From contig JBGSIZ010000288.1 in assembly GCA_041742255.1 (NCBI GenBank), forward strand, positions 1 through 8,351: DNA of 8,351 bases. Direction: 5' to 3'. The notes beneath the pieces were generated by a model, which was not told the DNA's origin, made no database searches, and was given only the letters and a program-made list of their open reading frames with translations. The position numbers and the translations under genes are program-made. Positions 1 to 5,844 of the stretch are shown here, one piece after another. The stretch comes from JBGSIZ01 sp041742255 (GTDB lineage: Bacteria > Pseudomonadota > Alphaproteobacteria > Rhodobacterales > Rhodobacteraceae). How positions within the stretch are numbered: the stretch's first letter is position 1; every line of letters begins with the position of its first letter.

Positions 1-243
1 TGCCCCGCCCCCCTGCGCGGCATGATCGAGGCGCGGGGGCTGGGCCTGTTGCAGGCCGATCCGCTGCCATCCTGTGGCGTGGCCTTTGCGGTCGATCTGG
101 ACCAGACCGAAACGGACCGGCTGCCCCCCCTGCGACAGATCACGTTTCTGGGGCATCCCCTCGCGCTTGTGCACAAAGTCGAGGGGGGCCATTTCCCCGC
201 CATGATTTTCCAATATCTTAGGGCAGAAAGGATCCCGGTATGA
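1..243 (+). CDS. hprK: HPr kinase/phosphorylase, C-terminal part (5' end outside window)
   Basis: Open from the first base, so only the last 80 residues are present. The fragment has the HprK C-terminal signature, APLRGMIEARGLGLL near its beginning (family pattern G-[IL]-IE-[VA]-RG-LG), followed by a VDL...ETDRLPP stretch. The known role of the family is ATP-dependent phosphorylation, and dephosphorylation, of a serine in HPr. Alphaproteobacterial HprK is usually a short single-domain protein of about 140-150 residues, so roughly the N-terminal half, including the Walker A loop, is missing here because of the window edge, not because of a mutation. The stop overlaps the rapZ start as ATGA, which implies translational coupling. 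Its likely substrate, an HPr with Ser46, is encoded three genes downstream. I cannot judge catalytic competence because the P-loop is not visible. Confidence 0.9.
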   Translation, partial: CPAPLRGMIEARGLGLLQADPLPSCGVAFAVDLDQTETDRLPPLRQITFLGHPLALVHKVEGGHFPAMIFQYLRAERIPV

Positions 244-1172
244 CCGTTCTGCCCGTTGACCAACCCACGCCGAACCCGCTCGCGCTGCGGCGGATCATCC
301 TTGTGACCGGGCCATCCGGGGCAGGGCGCACAACGGCAATCCGCGCGCTCGAGGATATCGGCTACGAAGTGATCGACAACCTGCCGCTGGGCCTTTTGGG
401 GCACCTTCTGGACGGGCCGCCGCTGGCGCGGCCTCTGGCGCTTGGGATCGACGTGCGCAACCGGGATTTTGGCACCGATCTGTTGATCGCGGTGATCGAC
501 CGTCTGACGGGGGAAACCGGCCTTGATGCGTCGATCCTCTATCTGGATTGCACCGAGGATGTGCTGGTCCACCGCTACTCGGAAACGCGGCGGCGGCACC
601 CGCTGGCGCCAGACGATGCGCCCCTGATCGGGATACAGCGGGAACGGGACCTTCTGGTGCCGATCCGGGCGCGGGCGGATGTCCTGATCGATAGCACGGG
701 CATGTCGCCCCACGACCTCAAGGCCGAGGTGGAACGCTGGTTCGCGCCCGAAACCGGCAAGGTTCTGGGGATTTCGGTGCAATCGTTCTCCTACAAACGG
801 GGGCTGCCGCGCGGGCTGGATATCGTGCTGGACTGCCGGTTCCTGCGCAACCCGCATTGGGATGCGGGGCTGCGGGCGCTGGACGGGCGAGACGCGGCGG
901 TCGATGCCTATGTGGCGGCAGACCCGCGGTTCGGGGCCTTCTTTGACGGTGTCGTGGGTTTGGCCACGCTGCTACTGCCGGCCTACCGGGACGAAGGCAA
1001 ATCGCACCTCTCGATCGGGTTTGGCTGCACAGGCGGGCAACACAGGTCAGTGGCCGTAGCGGAACGACTGGCCAAAACCCTTGCACAGGATGGGTGGCAG
1101 GTGTCTAAACGCCATCGGGAATTAGAGCGGCGTCAGGACACAGGCGCGCCAAATCGGGGTCTGCACGGGTGA
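240..1172 (+). CDS. rapZ: RapZ family nucleotide-binding protein / RNase adapter
   Basis: Protein of 310 residues, slightly longer than the typical ~285-300. A P-loop sits at residues 24-33 (GPSGAGRTTA), followed by the conserved GYEVIDNLP at 41-49 and GIDVRNRDF at 69-77. The C-terminal domain carries SFSYKRGLPRGLDIVLDCRF (182-201) and IGFGCTGGQHRSVAVAERLA (259-278), both characteristic of the family, then a basic tail (KRHRELERRQ). In enterobacteria RapZ binds small RNAs and guides RNase E to GlmZ. In alphaproteobacteria the target is not established, but the gene is often linked to hprK and PTS genes, as here. The ATG overlaps the hprK stop, and AAAGGA at 227-232 is a good ribosome binding site 7 nt upstream. 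The Walker A lysine is replaced by Arg30. Family assignment is secure; function in this organism is inferred. Confidence 0.95.
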   Translation: MTVLPVDQPTPNPLALRRIILVTGPSGAGRTTAIRALEDIGYEVIDNLPLGLLGHLLDGPPLARPLALGIDVRNRDFGTDLLIAVIDRLTGETGLDASILYLDCTEDVLVHRYSETRRRHPLAPDDAPLIGIQRERDLLVPIRARADVLIDSTGMSPHDLKAEVERWFAPETGKVLGISVQSFSYKRGLPRGLDIVLDCRFLRNPHWDAGLRALDGRDAAVDAYVAADPRFGAFFDGVVGLATLLLPAYRDEGKSHLSIGFGCTGGQHRSVAVAERLAKTLAQDGWQVSKRHRELERRQDTGAPNRGLHG

Positions 1173-1576
1173 TCGGCATTGTGATCGTGGCACATGGGGG
1201 GCTGGCGCGGGAATACCTCGCCGCCGTGGAACATGTGGTGGGCAAACAGGCGGACGTGCGCACCGTGGCCATTGGGCCCGAGGATGACCGGGCCATCAAG
1301 CAAACCGAGATTTGCGATGCGGCGGACGCGGTCGATACGGGGGCCGGGGTCGTGATCGTCACCGATATTTTCGGCGGCTCGCCCTCAAACCTCAGCCTGC
1401 GGGCCTGCAGCCCCACCAACCGGCGCATCCTCTACGGCATGAACCTGCCCATGCTGATCAAACTGGCGAAATCTCGCGGACGCTCCGTGCCCGAGGCGGT
1501 GGATGCGGCACTGGCCGCCGGGCGCAAATATATCAACTTTCACGCGGTCTCGGACGACCAGACCGCTCAGAAATGA
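1169..1576 (+). CDS. manX: PTS EIIA component, mannose (EIIA-Man) family
   Basis: A 135-residue single-domain EIIA of the mannose/fructose family. The N-terminus IGIVIVAHGGLA contains the phosphoryl-accepting His9, which matches His10 of E. coli ManX, and VTDIFGGSPSNLS (65-77) is the second conserved family block. It accepts phosphate from HPr-His15. In alphaproteobacteria lacking Man-type permeases it is the end of a regulatory phosphorelay; no EIIB, EIIC or EIID is present here. The start is a GTG that overlaps the rapZ stop (GTGA); starting there places the active histidine at the usual distance from the N-terminus. No strong Shine-Dalgarno sequence is seen, consistent with coupling to rapZ. 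The symbol manX follows usage in related bacteria and could also be annotated simply as EIIA. Confidence 0.93.
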   Translation: MIGIVIVAHGGLAREYLAAVEHVVGKQADVRTVAIGPEDDRAIKQTEICDAADAVDTGAGVVIVTDIFGGSPSNLSLRACSPTNRRILYGMNLPMLIKLAKSRGRSVPEAVDAALAAGRKYINFHAVSDDQTAQK

Positions 1577-1842
1577 CCCAGATGCGCCTTCAGATCGTGA
1601 ATATCAAAGGACTGCATGCGCGGGCCTCGGCCAAATTCGTGGAAACGGTGGAACGGTTCGATGCCGCAGCCATTGTGTCCAAGGACGGCCTGTCGACGGG
1701 CGGCGACAGCATCATGGGGCTTTTGATGTTGGCAGCCTCCAAGGGAAGCTTTATTGAGGTGCAGACCACAGGCCCCGATGCCGACGTGTTGGCCGAGGCC
1801 ATTGCGGCCCTCGTGGCGAACAAATTCGGCGAAGGCGACTAG
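1573..1842 (+). CDS. ptsH: HPr phosphocarrier protein
   Basis: An 89-residue protein of standard HPr length. It has KGLHARASAKF around the phosphorylation site His15, followed by the conserved Arg17. The regulatory site is Ser46 in GGDSIMGLLML (43-53). Numbering from the ATG at 1573 gives exactly the canonical positions 15 and 46, which strongly supports this start although the frame stays open far upstream (to 1312). HPr takes phosphate from PEP via enzyme I (not in the window) and donates it to the EIIA encoded just upstream. HprK can phosphorylate Ser46. The ATG overlaps the manX stop (ATGA) and no separate Shine-Dalgarno sequence is evident, so coupled translation is likely. The two genes probably act as donor and acceptor in one relay. 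Confidence 0.95.
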   Translation: MTQMRLQIVNIKGLHARASAKFVETVERFDAAAIVSKDGLSTGGDSIMGLLMLAASKGSFIEVQTTGPDADVLAEAIAALVANKFGEGD

Positions 1843-1885
1843 GGTGCCCCCTGGCCCGTCCCGCCCGACCAAGGAACAGCACCGC

Positions 1886-2776
1886 GTGACCGACCGAACA
1901 CAGGACCTCGCTGTCAAATTGCCCGTCACCGGGGCCACGGGCAAACCGCTCGGTCAGGCCTATGACCGGCGGTCGCTCACCTATTCCAATACCTTTGACA
2001 ACGGGTTCAAACGCAACGTGATCCGGACCATCGAATGGATGACGGGCAAAATCCGCATCATGCGGATGCTGCGGACCTTCCGGCGCAACGGACCGCACCC
2101 GCGGGAAACATTCTGGCGGGCCACGCTTGATGTCATGGGGATCGACCTGTTGACACCCGCCGACCAGATTGCGCGAATCCCCGTGACCGGGCCGGTGATC
2201 GTGGTGGCCAACCATCCGCACGGGCTGGTGGACGGCATGGTGATGGCGGACTTGCTGGCGCGGGTCCGGACGGATTTCAAGGTGCTGACGCGGTCCATCC
2301 TGACCGGCATCGACGACACCGCCGCCAGCTACCTGATCCCGGTGCCCTTCCCGCACGAAGACGACGCGCAGCAAAAAGGGCTGGATATGCGCACCGCCGC
2401 GATGGACACGCTCAACGCGGGCGGGGTCATCGCGCTGTTTCCGTCAGGTGTCGTCGCCACCTCGCCCACCCTGTTCGGCACCGCGGTCGAGGCCGAATGG
2501 AACGTCTTCACCGCCAAGATGATCCGGCGCTCCGGGGCCACCATTCTGCCGGTCTATTTCCCGGGCTCCAACTCGCGGCTCTACCAGATCGCGAACCGGC
2601 TCTCGCCCACCTTGCGGCAAAGCCTGCTGTTGCATGAAATTGTGGCCGCTTGCAAAAAACCGCAAGCGCCCGTGGTGGGCACCCCGATCCCCGCCGCCCA
2701 GATCGAGGCGCAGGCCAAAGACCCGCGCGCCTTCATGGCATGGCTGCGCGACCACACACTGTCACTGCGGTCCTGA
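1886..2776 (+). CDS. Lysophospholipid acyltransferase (LPLAT) family protein, hemolysin/OlsA-like
   Basis: A 296-residue putative acyltransferase. The acyltransferase block starts with VVANHPHGLVDG (106-117), the usual NH...D catalytic motif with five residues between His110 and Asp116. It continues with VIALFPSG (181-188; substrate-binding block, FPxG type) and TILPVYFPGSNSRLY (219-233). Members transfer an acyl chain from acyl-ACP or acyl-CoA to a lysolipid at the inner membrane; the acceptor cannot be read from the sequence. An OlsA-like role in ornithine lipid synthesis is possible, but no olsB lies beside it. The start is GTG at 1886, with AAGGA at 1871-1875 ten nt upstream. A GTG at 1844 and the frame back to 1754 are possible but have no comparable ribosome site, and the longer form would overlap ptsH. 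The residues before ~95 show no recognised domain. It lies 43 bp after ptsH and could belong to the same transcript. Confidence 0.85.
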   Translation: MTDRTQDLAVKLPVTGATGKPLGQAYDRRSLTYSNTFDNGFKRNVIRTIEWMTGKIRIMRMLRTFRRNGPHPRETFWRATLDVMGIDLLTPADQIARIPVTGPVIVVANHPHGLVDGMVMADLLARVRTDFKVLTRSILTGIDDTAASYLIPVPFPHEDDAQQKGLDMRTAAMDTLNAGGVIALFPSGVVATSPTLFGTAVEAEWNVFTAKMIRRSGATILPVYFPGSNSRLYQIANRLSPTLRQSLLLHEIVAACKKPQAPVVGTPIPAAQIEAQAKDPRAFMAWLRDHTLSLRS

Positions 2777-2819
2777 CCCTGCCCCGCCTGTCCTGACCGG
2801 CGCCCCCTCCATCCTGACC
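2771..2819. repeat. Three copies of an octamer at ~20-bp spacing, beginning at the acyltransferase stop
   Basis: TCCTGACC occurs at 2771-2778, 2791-2798 and 2812-2819, spaced 20 and 21 bp. The intervening bases are C-rich and only loosely alike. The first copy contains the TGA stop of the acyltransferase gene. It looks like a decayed tandem duplication. The spacing of about two helical turns could also suit a protein-binding array, but nothing else supports that. Confidence 0.55.
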
Positions 2820-2863
2820 CTTGCAGCCTTTGTGCTGAAAATATCCCGGGGGGAGGCAACGCC

Positions 2864-2880
2864 GGGGGGCAGAGCCCCCC
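2864..2880. terminator. GC-rich stem-loop at the convergent junction, possible bidirectional terminator
   Basis: A perfect 7-bp stem (GGGGGGC / GCCCCCC) with an AGA loop. It is preceded by AAAATATCCCGGGG and a smaller GGC-AAC-GCC hairpin at 2855-2863. It lies between the ends of the plus-strand acyltransferase and the minus-strand dehydrogenase. There is no clean T-run (TCTTACCTTT follows on the plus strand), so intrinsic termination is plausible but not certain. I recall the same kind of 'ggggcagagcccc' element as widespread between genes in Rhodobacteraceae. Confidence 0.45.
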
Positions 2881-2976
2881 TCTTACCTTTGAACGGCGGG
2901 GCAGAGCCCCCCTCTTACCTTTGAACGGCGGGGCAGAGCCCCCCTCTTCCCTTTGAACGGCGGGGCGCAACGCCCC
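2866..2976. repeat. 32-bp tandem repeat, three copies plus palindromic end
   Basis: Units lie at 2866-2897, 2898-2929 and 2930-2961. Copies 1 and 2 are identical, and copy 3 differs by one base (A to C at 2949). Each unit starts with a small hairpin (GGGGC-AGA-GCCCC), continues with a CT-rich stretch (CTCTTACCTTTG) and ends AACGGC. The array finishes with a fourth GGGGC fused to a perfect palindrome, GGGGCG-CAA-CGCCCC, at 2962-2976, ten bases before the dehydrogenase stop. The period is not a multiple of three and no gene crosses it, so it is non-coding. Near-identity of the copies suggests recent slippage or unequal crossing-over. Confidence 0.92.
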
Positions 2977-2985
2977 AAAAACCCG

Positions 2986-3861
2986 TCAGCGCGTCGGAAC
3001 AGGCACCTCGCCGCGATAATCATAAAACCCGCGCTTGGTTTTTCGGCCCAGCCACCCGGCCTCGACATATTTGGTCAGCAATGGACAGGGGCGGTATTTC
3101 GTATCGGCCAACCCGTCGTGCAAGACGTTCATGATGGCCAGACAAGTGTCCAACCCGATGAAATCGGCCAGTTCCAGCGGCCCCATCGGATGGTTCGCGC
3201 CCAGCTTCAGCGAGGTGTCGATGGATTTGACCGACCCAACCCCTTCATACAGCGTGTAAATCGCCTCGTTGATCATCGGCATCAGGATGCGGTTGACGAT
3301 AAAGGCGGGGAAATCCTCGGCGGCGGTGGCGGTCTTGCCCAAGCGGGCCACGACCTCTTCGCAGGCGGCAAATGTGGGGGCATCGGTGGCGATGCCGCGG
3401 ATCAACTCGACCAGTTGCATGACAGGCACCGGGTTCATGAAATGGAACCCCATGAACTTTTCGGGGCGGTCGGTGCGGGCGGCCAGCCGGGTGATCGAAA
3501 TGGACGATGTGTTGGAGGTCAGAATCGTTGTTGGCTTGAGATGCGGCAGCAGGTCCTCGAAAATGGCGATCTTGACGGTTTCGCGCTCGGTCGCGGCCTC
3601 AATGATCAGGTCACAAGGGCCCAGATCGGTCAGCCGGGGGGTGGTGGCGATGCGGGCCATGGCCTCGGCCTTGGTCTGGGCGGTGATGGCACCCTTGGTC
3701 ACCTGCCGCTCCAGATTGCGGTCGATCAGGGACACACCCGCCGCCATCGCCTCCTCGCTGATGTCGGTCATCAACACGGAATATCCCGCCAGCGCGAACA
3801 CATGGGCAATGCCGTTGCCCATCTGACCTGCGCCCACAACACCCACTTGTTCAATTGTCAT
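2986..3861 (-). CDS. hbd: 3-hydroxybutyryl-CoA dehydrogenase (3-hydroxyacyl-CoA dehydrogenase family)
   Basis: A 291-residue protein of normal length for the stand-alone enzyme. It reversibly oxidises (S)-3-hydroxyacyl-CoA to 3-ketoacyl-CoA with NAD(P), in the cytosol, during butyryl-CoA or short-chain fatty acid turnover. The N-terminal Rossmann fold has VGVVGAGQMGNGIA (6-19, GxGxxG). The signature HFMNPVPVMQLVE spans 140-152. Catalytic residues align at the same spacing as in the human enzyme: Ser119, His140, Glu152 and Asn190 (in FIVNRI). The C-terminal domain keeps LGANHPMGPLELADFIGLD (220-238) and the terminal RGFYDY. The ATG at 3861 is preferred over a GTG at 3888 because GGAAAGGG (plus-strand 3868-3875) lies 6 nt upstream and the Rossmann strand then begins at the usual place. 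It is not in an operon with etfBA (opposed gene and terminator between) but fits the same metabolism. paaH or fadB2 are alternative symbols. Confidence 0.95.
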   Translation of the reverse strand: MTIEQVGVVGAGQMGNGIAHVFALAGYSVLMTDISEEAMAAGVSLIDRNLERQVTKGAITAQTKAEAMARIATTPRLTDLGPCDLIIEAATERETVKIAIFEDLLPHLKPTTILTSNTSSISITRLAARTDRPEKFMGFHFMNPVPVMQLVELIRGIATDAPTFAACEEVVARLGKTATAAEDFPAFIVNRILMPMINEAIYTLYEGVGSVKSIDTSLKLGANHPMGPLELADFIGLDTCLAIMNVLHDGLADTKYRPCPLLTKYVEAGWLGRKTKRGFYDYRGEVPVPTR

Positions 3862-3886
3862 GTCGTGCCCTTTCCATCGCTGCCCC

Positions 3887-3916
3887 ACTCTAGGCGGGGG
3901 CGGGGTCGCGCCACAA
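3887..3916 (-). promoter_or_regulatory. Possible sigma-70 promoter of the hydroxybutyryl-CoA dehydrogenase gene
   Basis: On the minus strand TTGTGG (plus-strand 3911-3916) and TAGAGT (3887-3892) are separated by 18 bp, giving weak -35 and -10 matches. Transcription would start about 20 nt before the ATG at 3861. The location in a divergent 147-bp gap supports a promoter here; the exact boxes are a guess by eye. Confidence 0.35.
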
Positions 3917-3972
3917 GGCGGCGCAATGCATCAAATACGGCTCAAATCCGGTCTTTAGCGTTTTGGCAATGG

Positions 3973-3985
3973 CTTTGACCCAAAG
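3973..3985. promoter_or_regulatory. Short inverted repeat in the divergent promoter gap
   Basis: CTTTG-ACC-CAAAG is a perfect 5-bp inverted repeat, 24 bp before the DUF6473-type gene and 112 bp before the dehydrogenase start on the other strand. It could be an operator half-site pair, but a repeat this short occurs by chance often. Confidence 0.2.
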
Positions 3986-4008
3986 TGGCAGGTGGTGAGT
4001 GAAAACAT

Positions 4009-4866
4009 ATGGTGGGAACCATGAGACATGAAGTGCTGGGCGAGTCCGGCCTGAGCTATGCGCCATGCCGCTATGGCATGTCCCGGATCTTTTTCCGGGG
4101 ACCGCGCCGGACATTGGACGATGGCTATATCGCCTTTATCGGCGGAACGGACACCTATGGGAAATATATCGAACATCCCTATCCCATGCTCTGCGAAAGC
4201 GAACTGGGGCAGGTCTGCGTCAATCTTGGGGTGGTGAACGGCGGGGTGGATGCCTTTGTCAACGATCCAACCATCATGGCGCTGTGCCATGATGCCAAAC
4301 TGACGGTGGTGCAGATGATCGGGGCGCAAAACCTGTCCAATCGGTTCTACAAGGTGCATCCCCGGCGCAATGACCGCTTCCTGAGCGCATCCAGCGTGAT
4401 GCGGGTGCTGTTTTCGGACGTGGATTTCACCGAATTCAGCTTTAACCGCCACATGCTGGGCACGCTGTTCAAACGGGCACCGGACCGGTTCGAAATTTTG
4501 CGCAACGAATTGCAAGAGGCGTGGGTGGCGCGGATGCGGTCGATGCTGACCCAGATCGGGCCGAATGCGGTGCTGCTTTGGATGTCCGAACAACCGCTCA
4601 CCGATGATCCTTGGCACGCGCGGTCCCAGCCGTTCAAATCCGAACCCATGTTCGTGACGCGGACCATGGTGGACACGCTGCGCCCCCTCGTGCGTGACGT
4701 GATCGAGGTCACCCCCTCTGCCGAGGCGCGGGCGCGCGGCACCGAAGGAATGATCTTTCCCTTCCTGCACAACGACGCGGCCAGCGAACTTCTGGGGGTG
4801 GCCGTGCACGAAGAAACGGCGGCCCGGCTCGCGCCGGCGCTGCGCACGGCGCTGGCGAGCCTGTGA
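4009..4866 (+). CDS. DUF6473-type protein of unknown function
   Basis: A 285-residue soluble protein with no signal peptide or membrane segment. I recognise it from memory as the DUF6473 type common in Rhodobacteraceae, marked by FFRGPRR (28-34), FIGGTDTYGKY (43-53), NLGVVNGGVDAFVNDP (72-87), QNLSNRFYKVHPRRNDRF (107-124) and the C-terminal FLHNDAASELLG (252-263). No biochemical function is known to me. The glycine/serine/asparagine block order and the late histidine recall SGNH-type hydrolases, but that is only a resemblance. The start is uncertain: ATG at 4009 and ATG at 4021 are both in frame, a stop lies just upstream (4000-4002), and neither has a good Shine-Dalgarno sequence. The first conserved residues (YAPCRYG) begin near residue 17, so both fit. 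It is transcribed alone, divergent from hbd and convergent with etfA. Confidence 0.85.
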   Translation: MVGTMRHEVLGESGLSYAPCRYGMSRIFFRGPRRTLDDGYIAFIGGTDTYGKYIEHPYPMLCESELGQVCVNLGVVNGGVDAFVNDPTIMALCHDAKLTVVQMIGAQNLSNRFYKVHPRRNDRFLSASSVMRVLFSDVDFTEFSFNRHMLGTLFKRAPDRFEILRNELQEAWVARMRSMLTQIGPNAVLLWMSEQPLTDDPWHARSQPFKSEPMFVTRTMVDTLRPLVRDVIEVTPSAEARARGTEGMIFPFLHNDAASELLGVAVHEETAARLAPALRTALASL

Positions 4867-4896
4867 AACGAAAAAGGGCCCGCAAATCGCGGGCCC
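4867..4896 (-). terminator. Intrinsic terminator of the etfBA transcript
   Basis: A perfect 8-bp GC stem, GGGCCCGC / GCGGGCCC, with a 5-nt loop lies at 4876-4896. On the minus strand it is followed at once by TTTTTCGTTT, a classical U-tract. It lies 21 bp after the etfA stop. On the plus strand it directly follows the DUF6473-type gene stop but lacks a T-run on that side, so it mainly serves etfBA, possibly both. Confidence 0.88.
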
Positions 4897-4917
4897 AATC
4901 ACTGCACCGTCAACAGG

Positions 4918-5844
4918 TTACAGCTTGCTCGTCAATTCCGGCACGGCGGTAAACAGGTCGGCAACAAGTCCGAAATCGGCCACTTGAAAAATCGGGGCCT
5001 CCTCGTCTTTGTTGATCGCCACGATCACCTTGCTGTCCTTCATGCCCGCCAGATGCTGGATGGCACCGGAAATGCCCACGGCGACATACAGATCGGGGGC
5101 CACAACCTTGCCTGTCTGGCCCACTTGCCAGTCGTTCGGGGCATAGCCCGAATCAACGGCGGCGCGCGATGCACCCACAGCCGCGCCCAACTTGTCGGCC
5201 AGTCCTTCGATGATCGCGAAATCATCCTTGGACCCCACGCCACGGCCACCGGACACGACAATGCCCGCGCTGGTCAGTTCGGGGCGGTCGCTGGCGGCCA
5301 CCTTGTCCTCAACCCATTCGGACAGGCCGGTGCTGGCGGCGGTGCCGATTGCCTCAACAGGGGCGGTGCCCCCGGTCGCTGCGGCCTCGAACCCGGCGGT
5401 GCGGATCGTCATGACCTTGATCGGGTCGCGGGATGTGACCGTCTGGATGGCGTTGCCCGCATAGATCGGGCGCTCGAACGTGTCGGGGCCGGAAATCGCG
5501 GTGACTTCGGAAATCATCATGACATCCAGCAACGCGGCCACGCGGGGCATCACGTTCTTGGCGTCCGACGTGCCGGGGGCCACGATGTGGGAATACCCAC
5601 CCGACAATCCGACGACCAGATCGGCAACAGGTTCGGCCAATGCGTGGCAAAATCCGTGGTCACCGGCAAACAACACCTTGGCCACACCTGTCAGGGTCGC
5701 GGCCTCGGCGGCGGCGGCATCGCCCCCTTGTCCCGCCACCAACACATGCACTTCGCCCAACTGGGCAACGGCGGTCAGGGTCTTGGCCACCGCGTCCATG
5801 GCCAACTGGCCATTGGTGACATCCGCCAACAAAAGAACAGCCAT
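4918..5844 (-). CDS. etfA: Electron transfer flavoprotein alpha subunit
   Basis: A 308-residue protein of typical bacterial EtfA length. It forms the FAD-carrying half of the ETF heterodimer, which receives electrons from acyl-CoA and related dehydrogenases and passes them to ETF:quinone oxidoreductase at the membrane. The C-terminal FAD domain is fully present: SGGRGVGSKDDF (198-209), GASRAAVDSGY (224-234), WQVGQTGK (239-246) and the EtfA family signature starting LYVAVGISGAIQH (252-264) and running to VAIN (275-278), then NKDEEAPIFQVADFG (278-292). The ATG overlaps the etfB stop as TGATG. Upstream inside etfB lies a GGGGG run 7 nt before the start, with AAGGAAG slightly further away. No missing catalytic or cofactor residue is seen. 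Confidence 0.97.
   Translation of the reverse strand: MAVLLLADVTNGQLAMDAVAKTLTAVAQLGEVHVLVAGQGGDAAAAEAATLTGVAKVLFAGDHGFCHALAEPVADLVVGLSGGYSHIVAPGTSDAKNVMPRVAALLDVMMISEVTAISGPDTFERPIYAGNAIQTVTSRDPIKVMTIRTAGFEAAATGGTAPVEAIGTAASTGLSEWVEDKVAASDRPELTSAGIVVSGGRGVGSKDDFAIIEGLADKLGAAVGASRAAVDSGYAPNDWQVGQTGKVVAPDLYVAVGISGAIQHLAGMKDSKVIVAINKDEEAPIFQVADFGLVADLFTAVPELTSKL

Noticed and set aside
1..243. A truncated hprK pseudogene
   Set aside because: The 5' part is cut by the window edge. The visible part is intact and ends in a normal overlap with rapZ.
1312..1842. A 176-residue N-terminally extended HPr
   Set aside because: The extension is out-of-frame manX coding sequence. Starting at 1573 gives standard HPr length with His15 and Ser46 at canonical numbers.
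2866..2976. CRISPR array, suggested by regular 32-bp repeats
   Set aside because: The units are directly adjacent with no unique spacers between them, and there are no cas genes.
2953..3978. Long plus-strand open frame (341 codons) opposite the hydroxybutyryl-CoA dehydrogenase
   Set aside because: It is antisense to a gene with all catalytic motifs. Its translation is rich in G, Q, H and D, typical of a shadow frame in GC-rich DNA.
3955..4902. Long minus-strand frame opposite the DUF6473-type gene
   Set aside because: The plus-strand protein has conserved family blocks. The minus-strand translation is rich in H, R, G and P and runs into the etfBA terminator hairpin.
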